From: Chloroflexota bacterium
GTDB taxonomy: Bacteria; Chloroflexota; UBA6077
DNA length: 5,797 nt
Reading direction: 5' to 3'
Assembly: GCA_021845945.1 (NCBI GenBank)
Contig: JAJZRD010000238.1
Span: 1 to 5,797 of the forward strand
Below are positions 1-4,259 of the stretch, piece by piece. The stretch's first letter is position 1, and each line of letters opens with the position of its first letter. Under the pieces are notes generated by a model. It ran no database searches and was not told the origin of the DNA. It worked only from the letters and a program-made list of their open reading frames with translations. Made by a program: the position numbers and the translations under genes.

Positions 1-280
1 GGTGAGCCTCGCCATCCAAAAGGTAGCGGCCGTCACCGAGGAGACCAGCGCCGCGGCCGAGGAGGTGAGCGCATCCACCGAGGAGATGAGCTCCCAGGTG
101 GAGGAGGTCGTCGCCCAGGCTCAGACCCTGGCCCAAATGGCCGAGCAGCTTCAGGCCGCCGTGGCCCGGTTCCAGTTGGAGCGTGGGGCCGAGGTGGTCA
201 TGAGGCGGCGCAAGGACGACTGGGACAACGGGCTCGAGCGGCAGCCAGAGGCGCAGGAAGAGACCGCGCCCGCGGGATAG
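1..280 (+). CDS. Methyl-accepting chemotaxis protein, C-terminal end (partial)
   Basis: This is the last 92 or so residues of a chemoreceptor whose start lies left of the window. The frame is open at the edge, so the GTG at base 2 is only the first in-window candidate codon, not a credible start. The sequence is a long Ala/Glu-rich coiled coil with paired-Glu stretches of the methylation-helix kind (AAAEEVSAS, ASTEEMSSQ at about residues 17-31) and the LAQMAEQLQAAVARFQL segment that closes MCP signalling domains. By family knowledge this region forms the returning arm of the cytoplasmic hairpin and carries sites for CheR and CheB. A charged tail of about 33 residues follows (MRRRKDDWDNGLERQ and onward), with no NWETF-like CheR-tethering pentapeptide. 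The ligand domain is not visible, so the stimulus is unknown. The stop is TAG at 278-280, and the last codons also form one arm of the terminator-like hairpin. The call as an MCP is secure. Confidence 0.9.
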   Translation, partial: VSLAIQKVAAVTEETSAAAEEVSASTEEMSSQVEEVVAQAQTLAQMAEQLQAAVARFQLERGAEVVMRRRKDDWDNGLERQPEAQEETAPAG

Positions 281-317
281 GCCCCCGCGGCCGGCCCCGC
301 AGGCGCGGTCTCTTCCT
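255..317. terminator. Perfect 16-bp inverted repeat between convergent genes, probable bidirectional terminator
   Basis: The arms AGGAAGAGACCGCGCC (255-270) and GGCGCGGTCTCTTCCT (302-317) are exact reverse complements. A second, inner stem, CGCGGG (271-276) with CCCGCG (284-289), sits in the loop. The left arm lies inside the last codons of the chemoreceptor, and the right arm ends 3 nt from the stop codon of the convergent CbiQ-CbiO gene (TGA, complement of 321-323). The position suits termination of both transcripts. The T-run is weak on the plus side (TTCTC after the stem) and absent on the minus side, so it may act as a transcript-end stabiliser or need Rho. Confidence 0.65.
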
Positions 318-320
318 TTC

Positions 321-2093
321 TCAGGCCGAGGCTTTGTGCTTCGCCAGCGCCAGCAGCCGCTGGGCGGCGTCCTCCACGTCCATGGGCATTCCCAGGTCCA
401 CGCCGGCCTCCAGCAGCCGCTGGAACAGCAGCGTCAGTGTGGGTGGCTCGATGGAGGACTCCCGCAGCAGCCCCGGACGGGAGAACACCTCCTCCGGCGT
501 CCCGCTGGCGACGATGTGGCCGCCATCAACCAACAGGTACACCGTGTCCGCAAGCACCGGCAGCAGGTCCACGTGGTGGGTGGTGACGATGATGGTGAGA
601 CCCCTCTCCCGATGAAGTTCCGTCAGGAGGGCCACCAGCTCGCCCCTCGAGCGTGGGTCCAGCCCCTCGAAGGGCTCGTCCAGCACCAGCAGATCCGGAT
701 CGGTCACCAGGGCCCCTGCCAGCGCTACCTTCCGCTTCTCCCCGCCCGACAGGTAGTGGGGAACCTTGTCGGCCAGATGCAGCACCCCTAGCCGCTTCAT
801 GGACCTGTAGGCCATAGCGCGACTCTGCTCCTCGCCGTGGCCGGCGTTCCGAGCACCGAAGGCCACGTCGTCGGCCACCGTGGGGCCCAACAGCTGCTCG
901 TCCACGTCCTGGAGCAGGACACCGAGCCGGGGCTGGATCGCCCCGAACTCCCGCGCCGGGTCGTGGCCCAGCACCACCACCTCACCCTCGGTAGGTCGCA
1001 GCAACCCCAGCAGATGGTTCAGCAGGGTGCTCTTTCCGGCTCCGTTAGGACCCAGGATCACCACCTTCTCGCCCCTGTGGGCGACGAAATCGAGCCCGCA
1101 CAGGCTGACCTCGGTCCCGTCGGGGTAGACGTGCCGGACGCAGCTGACCCGGGCCACCTCATCATCCGACCGCCGGCCGCTGACTGCTGAGTGCTGACTG
1201 CTTTGCATGATTCCTCGGTTCCGCGTTCTCGATTCTGAGTCGTGAATCCTGAGCCCTGAGTCCTGCCCTTCCCCCGGTGCCCTGTGCGCTGTGTCTCGTG
1301 TCTTCTGAGCGACCAGAGTCACCCCCGCCACCACAGCCGCACTCACCAGGACCAGCCCGTTGGACGAGGCCCACAGGGCAGGCGACAGGGCGGCCAGCAG
1401 CGCCAGTCCCAGGGCGGCCACGCCCGCCGCCAGGGGAAACAGGTCGTTTCCCGACATGGTGTGCCATCGGGAGCCGGTCACCAGTCTGCCCCGGTAACCC
1501 CGAATCCGCAGCACTGCGTACAGCTTCTCCGACAGGTCCACCGCCCGCACGAGCAGCATGCCCAGCGCGCGGCTGAGATTGCCCAGGTTGGAGGCGAACT
1601 GTCGCGGCCGCATCCCGCCCCGCAGCCGCAGCGCCGTCAGCATCCGGCCCATCTCCCGAAGGAGGATGAAGAAGGATCGATAGGTGACGAACAGCCCATC
1701 GCCCAACAGTCCTGGGGTGACGCGCCCCAGCGCCGCGAAGAGGTCGGGATAGGGCGTGGTGGCGATCAGCAGCACCATCGCCTGGGCCGCCGTCAGGGTC
1801 TTCAACAGGATCAAGGCGGGCGTCGCCAGCCCGCCATTCCACCGGCTCGCCACGAACAACAGAGCGAAGAGGGTGGGATAGGCGGCTATGGTGAAGAGGC
1901 GTCGAGCCGGAAGACGGCTGGCAAACACCCCGGCCGCCAGCAACAGATAGATGGCCAGCAGCAGGAAGGGGCTGGAGGCCATCACGGTGGCAGCCACGAA
2001 GGCGAGCGCCGCCAGCCCCTTGCCCAGTGCCGAAGAACGATGGAGGAAGCTATTTCCACTGTTGGCCCAGTAGTCGATGGCCGCGATGTCCAT
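321..2093 (-). CDS. CbiQ-CbiO fusion: ECF metal transporter T component joined to ATPase
   Basis: This 590-residue protein combines two subunits of an energy-coupling-factor metal importer that are usually separate. Residues 1-262 are CbiQ-like: several hydrophobic membrane segments and two Arg-Gly coupling motifs (LRLRG at 155-159, LRIRG at 195-199), which in T components contact the ATPase. Residues 263-310 are a hydrophilic linker encoded largely by heptanucleotide repeats. Residues 311-590 are a complete CbiO-type ATPase: Walker A GPNGAGKST (348-356), Q-loop Gln395, signature LSGGE (448-452), Walker B LLVLDEPF (468-475) with Glu473, D-loop GLDP (477-480) and switch His506. No catalytic residue is missing, so it should power uptake at the inner membrane with CbiM. 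The ATG at 2093 lies 5 nt after the cbiM stop, which implies coupled translation. An internal ATG (Met296, 1208-1206) could yield a free CbiO of 295 residues. Gene-family assignment is secure. That the fusion is translated as one chain is inferred from the open frame. Confidence 0.92.
   Translation of the reverse strand: MDIAAIDYWANSGNSFLHRSSALGKGLAALAFVAATVMASSPFLLLAIYLLLAAGVFASRLPARRLFTIAAYPTLFALLFVASRWNGGLATPALILLKTLTAAQAMVLLIATTPYPDLFAALGRVTPGLLGDGLFVTYRSFFILLREMGRMLTALRLRGGMRPRQFASNLGNLSRALGMLLVRAVDLSEKLYAVLRIRGYRGRLVTGSRWHTMSGNDLFPLAAGVAALGLALLAALSPALWASSNGLVLVSAAVVAGVTLVAQKTRDTAHRAPGEGQDSGLRIHDSESRTRNRGIMQSSQHSAVSGRRSDDEVARVSCVRHVYPDGTEVSLCGLDFVAHRGEKVVILGPNGAGKSTLLNHLLGLLRPTEGEVVVLGHDPAREFGAIQPRLGVLLQDVDEQLLGPTVADDVAFGARNAGHGEEQSRAMAYRSMKRLGVLHLADKVPHYLSGGEKRKVALAGALVTDPDLLVLDEPFEGLDPRSRGELVALLTELHRERGLTIIVTTHHVDLLPVLADTVYLLVDGGHIVASGTPEEVFSRPGLLRESSIEPPTLTLLFQRLLEAGVDLGMPMDVEDAAQRLLALAKHKASA
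1180..1304. repeat. Cluster of four degenerate heptanucleotide tandem-repeat blocks inside the CbiQ-CbiO linker
   Basis: On the coding (minus) strand the linker DNA contains four adjacent blocks with 7-bp periodicity. 1304-1277 holds four units close to RRSRCAC (AAGACAC, GAGACAC, then two variants). 1263-1236 holds four units close to GGRYTCA (GGACTCA, GGGCTCA, then two variants). 1238-1211 holds about four looser units close to CGAGAAC. 1200-1180 holds three units, CAGTCAG, CACTCAG and CAGTCAG. Because 7 is not a multiple of 3, each block is read in rotating frames, yet no stop codon arises. Short tandem heptamers of this type are known as intergenic STRR elements in cyanobacteria, and I recall similar ones between genes in other environmental bacteria. 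Their place inside a gene is the unusual part. Confidence 0.8.
1206..1216 (-). promoter_or_regulatory. Possible internal ribosome binding site and ATG for a separate CbiO
   Basis: Within the fused ORF, GAGG (complement of 1213-1216) stands 4 nt before ATG (complement of 1206-1208, Met296). Translation from here would give 295 residues, close to the usual length of a stand-alone CbiO, and would begin before the first ATPase strand. The spacing is short and the GAGG falls within a heptamer repeat, so it may be fortuitous. Confidence 0.35.
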
Positions 2094-2098
2094 GTTGG

Positions 2099-2968
2099 TT
2101 ACCCCGGCCGCCCCTCTTGGTGCTGCGGCTGATCCCCCGATGGCAGTCCGCCACCCCGACCGTCGTACGGCTCACTCTTCCTCAGAGGTCCAACCGAGGT
2201 GGCCACGGCTGCCCGCTCCCGGGAGACCAGGTCGGGGCGCACCCGATGGACGAACCCCACGATGGCCCCCGTGAGGAGGGCCTCCAACACCCAGCCTATC
2301 AGGGCCAGGGCGAACACCAGCTTCGCGAAAGCGGGCAGGTCGAGCGCAGGGGCCGAGGAGGCGACCTCGTTTCCGGCCTCCACAGCCGCCAGCTCCGAGG
2401 AGAGGAAGCCGTGCTCGAAGGGATTGCGGAAGGTCAGGCTCTCCGGGCCGACGGCCACGTGGGTCGAGGGGTCCAGGTTGGAGAGGCCGACTATGCCGAT
2501 CATCAGCGTCGTGCTCAGCATCAACGTCAGGGCCGTCGCCACGCCGGCCGCCACGGCGGGAGAGCGTTGCCTCCGCCTGAGCAGGGACCACAGCCCCCGG
2601 AACAGATAGTAGCCCAGGGCGGCCTCGGCCCCTACCACCAGGGTGTTCAGCCCCACCACGGTGATGCCACCGTGGCCGAAGAGTGCCAGGATCAGGTTCA
2701 CCACCATGGCCGCCAGGAAGCCAAGAGCCGGCCCCAGGACGATGCCGGCCAGCACCGAGAGGTTGGTGTGATAGGCGATGGGCACGATCTCGGTGGACAT
2801 ACCCACCAGCATGACGGCCGCCATGACCCCCAGCAGGGGAAGCTGGCGTCCGCGTTCCACTTTGCCCAGACGGCGGGAAACCAGTAGGAGGATGGCCCCA
2901 ACCAGAAGCCACCCCAGAGCTACGAGCCAGAGGGGAAGCACCCCATCGGGAATGTGCAGATGGGACAT
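2099..2968 (-). CDS. cbiM: CbiM-type substrate-binding membrane component of an ECF metal transporter
   Basis: This 289-residue protein is the S component that binds the metal ion (Co or Ni in characterised relatives). The N-terminus has the family motif HIPDG (residues 5-9). His67 in PIAYHTNL lies at the number of the second metal-binding histidine known in NikM/CbiM structures, and the conserved GHGG (98-101) and GLNTL (106-110) follow. Around six hydrophobic stretches are visible. Between the last two lies a polar loop of about 50 residues (roughly 163-212), presumably extracytoplasmic. The canonical N-terminus is Met-His, but here three residues (Ser-His-Leu after Met) precede the usual His. 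The last 35 or so residues are polar, Gly/Pro-rich and probably unstructured. The ATG at 2968 lies 5 nt after the regulator stop. A candidate Shine-Dalgarno, AAAGGAT, sits in the 3' end of the regulator gene, about 12 nt upstream. It is followed at 5 nt by the CbiQ-CbiO gene. No CbiN gene is present nearby. Function as a metal importer is well supported, but the ion is not determined. Confidence 0.9.
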   Translation of the reverse strand: MSHLHIPDGVLPLWLVALGWLLVGAILLLVSRRLGKVERGRQLPLLGVMAAVMLVGMSTEIVPIAYHTNLSVLAGIVLGPALGFLAAMVVNLILALFGHGGITVVGLNTLVVGAEAALGYYLFRGLWSLLRRRQRSPAVAAGVATALTLMLSTTLMIGIVGLSNLDPSTHVAVGPESLTFRNPFEHGFLSSELAAVEAGNEVASSAPALDLPAFAKLVFALALIGWVLEALLTGAIVGFVHRVRPDLVSRERAAVATSVGPLRKSEPYDGRGGGLPSGDQPQHQEGRPG

Positions 2969-2973
2969 AGTCG

Positions 2974-3420
2974 TCAGTTATCCTTTGTTTGGCACGCCTG
3001 GCAGAGACCGTAGTACTCCAGGCGATGGCCCTGAAGGCGAAAGCCCGCCACGAGGGTGTCCTGCCCCGCTTCCGAGTTGAGAGGACAGCCCGGAAGGTCC
3101 AGCACCAACCCGCATCGCGAACAGATGGCGTGGTGGTGGTGGCCCCGAGGACAGAGAACGTAACCGTGGCCGCCCTCGGGCCGGTGGACGCGACCGATCA
3201 CGCCCAGATCCACCAGCACGTCCAGGGTGCGGAACACGGTGGCCCGGCCGACCGAGCGGTCGGCAGCGAACACCTCGGCAACCAGCTCCGCCCCCGTGAA
3301 GTGTCGGTCCTTGCCCAGCACCGTCTCGATCACCGTGCGTCGGGCAGCGGTCACCTTGTACCCGGCCTGTTGCAGGGACCCCAACACCTGAGGCATCGTC
3401 GGTTCCGAGCCGTTCACCAT
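2974..3420 (-). CDS. Fur-family metalloregulator (Zur/Nur-like), likely repressor of the adjacent cbiM operon
   Basis: With the ATG at 3420 this is a 148-residue protein of normal Fur-family length. A winged-helix DNA-binding domain fills the first half, with the typical recognition-helix segment RATVFRTLDVL (59-69). The dimerisation domain carries the structural zinc site CSRC (100-103) and CQAC (140-143), and a His-rich metal-sensing stretch HHHH (94-97) preceded by Cys90 and His85. A Cys at that position recalls Zur rather than iron-sensing Fur, but Nur or another divergent sensor is possible. The frame stays open upstream to a TTG at 3477, but that TTG is the -35 hexamer of a strong promoter. 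ATG 3420 is directly preceded by a purine-rich AGGTGGAGGG, with an alternative GTG start one codon later. It is the first gene of the operon, 5 nt before cbiM. By family knowledge the metal-bound form represses transcription, so autoregulation together with uptake control is the natural inference. Confidence 0.9.
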   Translation of the reverse strand: MVNGSEPTMPQVLGSLQQAGYKVTAARRTVIETVLGKDRHFTGAELVAEVFAADRSVGRATVFRTLDVLVDLGVIGRVHRPEGGHGYVLCPRGHHHHAICSRCGLVLDLPGCPLNSEAGQDTLVAGFRLQGHRLEYYGLCQACQTKDN

Positions 3421-3429
3421 CCCTCCACC

Positions 3430-3452
3430 TAATTGATACGATGTCTCAATTA
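3430..3452. promoter_or_regulatory. Palindromic operator candidate for the Fur-family regulator
   Basis: The outer arms TAATTGA (3430-3436) and TCAATTA (3446-3452) are exact reverse complements around a 9-bp centre (TACGATGTC) that adds two further symmetric pairs. The 23-bp site overlaps the -10 element (3449-3454) and the expected transcription start, the normal place for a Fur-type repressor site. It is the only AT-rich stretch in the neighbourhood. It does not match the classical 7-1-7 Fur box that I know. Confidence 0.7.
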
Positions 3453-3477
3453 TCTGCCTGGGGGCAGCTTCTGTCAA
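3449..3477 (-). promoter_or_regulatory. Sigma-70-type promoter of the regulator-cbiM-cbiQO operon
   Basis: On the minus strand, a perfect -35 TTGACA (complement of 3472-3477) is separated by 17 bp from a -10 GATAAT (complement of 3449-3454, 5 of 6 consensus). Transcription would begin near 3442, giving a leader of about 20 nt before the ATG at 3420. This placement argues against any start of the regulator upstream of 3420. Confidence 0.8.
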
Positions 3478-3494
3478 GCCATCCCCGAAAACCA

Positions 3495-3519
3495 GTAGGG
3501 GCGGCCACCGCCCCCCTAC
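3495..3519 (-). terminator. GC-rich hairpin, terminator or REP-like element
   Basis: GTAGGGGCGG (3495-3504) pairs with CCGCCCCCCTAC (3508-3519) with two bulged C bases and a 3-nt loop. On the minus strand the stem is followed by TGGTTTTC, a short U-run, and it lies just after the stop of the peptidase relic and just before the operon promoter. This suits an intrinsic terminator that insulates the operon. Hairpins starting with GTAGGGGCG are, from memory, common dispersed repeats in some Chloroflexota genomes, so it may also be a REP-like unit. Confidence 0.55.
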
Positions 3520-3533
3520 ACTCCCCCCCGATC

Positions 3534-4111
3534 TTATCTCGCCTGCCCGCCCCAGGGTGGTAGCGTTTCGTCCCAGTCCAGGGCGTTATACTTCTTCAGC
3601 ACTCTCAGCAGCTCCTCGACGTCGATGGCATCCCGGACGTTGCCGTCCCGGCCGACCACCGTGGTCGCCCGCAGCACCGAGTTGATGACGGCCTCCTCGG
3701 TGGCCTCCACCGTCGCCAGAAAGAGGGGCGACATGGAGTCGTTGCTCACCACCCTGCCGTCCAGCGGACGGTCGGCCCCGTGGGGGATGCGGTGGGCGAT
3801 GGAGAAGGCGAGGAAGAAGTCGCCCGAGGCGTTGCTACTGTAGAAGCCGGTGCGGGCCAGCCCCAACTCCACCCGCTTGGCGATCCGCTCCAGCTGCAGC
3901 TGCTCCCCGTCCCGCCTCCTACGCTCCCCTCCTCCACCGTTCCCGACTGGGCGTTGGCGATGGCCTGGAAGACGTGTTCCTTCCTCACGTGGCGGCCCTG
4001 GATGTCGTTCAGGAAGCCGTCGTGGACCTCCCCCACCACGGGGCTGAAGGTGCCGGTCTTGATGCCGATGTCCCTCGCCCGCGGCCTCGCCCCAAGGGAT
4101 GATCCTCCCAT
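3534..4111 (-). pseudogene. Remnant of a P1 (DmpA/S58) family peptidase gene with internal deletions and a frame change
   Basis: Three recognisable pieces of a DmpA-type aminopeptidase are joined. From ATG 4111 comes the N-terminal RPRARDIGI motif, then directly PVVGEVHDGFLNDIQGRHV and VEEGSVGGGTG (to about 3905), all in one frame. The C-terminal part then continues in another frame from about 3902 (QLQLERIAKR, LGLARTG, ASGDFFLAFS, NDSMSPLFLATVEATEEA) to TAA at 3534. Intact members have roughly 340-380 residues; this locus has 578 bp. Missing are about 110 residues after the N-terminal motif and the segment after VGGGTG, which in the family holds the GTSSR-type region with the nucleophile Ser released by self-cleavage. 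The product cannot be an active enzyme. The start is supported by AAGGGGG 7 nt upstream, so decay is confined to the body of the gene. A downstream frame fragment beginning at GTG 3872 (112 residues) is part of this relic, not a separate gene. Confidence 0.85.
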
Positions 4112-4118
4112 AGCGTAA

Positions 4119-4125
4119 CCCCCTT
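4119..4125 (-). promoter_or_regulatory. Ribosome binding site fixing the start of the peptidase relic
   Basis: AAGGGGG (complement of 4119-4125) stands 7 nt before ATG 4111. This decides for that start over in-frame codons further upstream, which would run through the promoter region. Confidence 0.6.
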
Positions 4126-4134
4126 CTATCCCAG

Positions 4135-4159
4135 ACGCCGCCACTGCTCGAGGCGGCGT
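4135..4159 (-). other. Hairpin in the leader of the peptidase relic
   Basis: ACGCCGCC (4135-4142) and GGCGGCGT (4152-4159) form a perfect 8-bp stem with a 9-nt loop. It begins about 5 nt after the -10 element of the predicted promoter, so it would sit at the extreme 5' end of the transcript and end well before the ribosome binding site. It could protect the 5' end or serve as an operator. There is no U-run, so it is not an intrinsic terminator. Confidence 0.5.
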
Positions 4160-4163
4160 GACC

Positions 4164-4191
4164 ATTATGGGCGCCGCCTCACCGGTGTCAA
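4164..4191 (-). promoter_or_regulatory. Predicted sigma-70-type promoter of the peptidase relic
   Basis: On the minus strand, -35 TTGACA (complement of 4186-4191) is separated by 16 bp from -10 CATAAT (complement of 4164-4169). The start of transcription would be near 4157, about 45 nt before ATG 4111. It lies in the gap of about 150 bp after the kinase gene, which shows that the peptidase had its own transcript. Confidence 0.6.
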
Positions 4192-4259
4192 TTCGGCTTC
4201 TGGGATCCCCTTCGGGAGGGGGAGGAGGAGGAGGCCGCAGTCGGGAGTCTGTGGGAGGG

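Noticed and set aside
1180..1304. CRISPR-like array
   Set aside because: Units are 7 bp, directly adjacent and without spacers; this is tandem repeat DNA.
1284..2132. Long plus-strand open frame (282 codons) opposite cbiQ
   Set aside because: It is rich in Gln, Arg, Pro and His, has no recognisable motif, and lies antisense to a clear CbiQ; it is a GC-driven shadow.
2027..2887. Plus-strand open frame (286 codons) opposite cbiM
   Set aside because: Repetitive Gly/Gln/Arg/His composition typical of antisense to hydrophobic GC-rich genes.
3421..3533. Cobalamin or NiCo riboswitch ahead of the cbiM operon
   Set aside because: The leader after the promoter is only about 20 nt, too short for either, and no B12-box-like sequence was seen.
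4186..4193. TCAATT resembling a half of the regulator operator at the peptidase promoter
   Set aside because: No complementary AATTGA half lies at the right distance, so it is probably chance overlap with the -35 hexamer.
4205..4237. GGA-rich tract and weak CCCC/GGGG stem after the kinase stop as terminator or quadruplex
   Set aside because: The stem is short and imperfect with no U-run, and the G-runs are mostly only two long; composition alone explains it.
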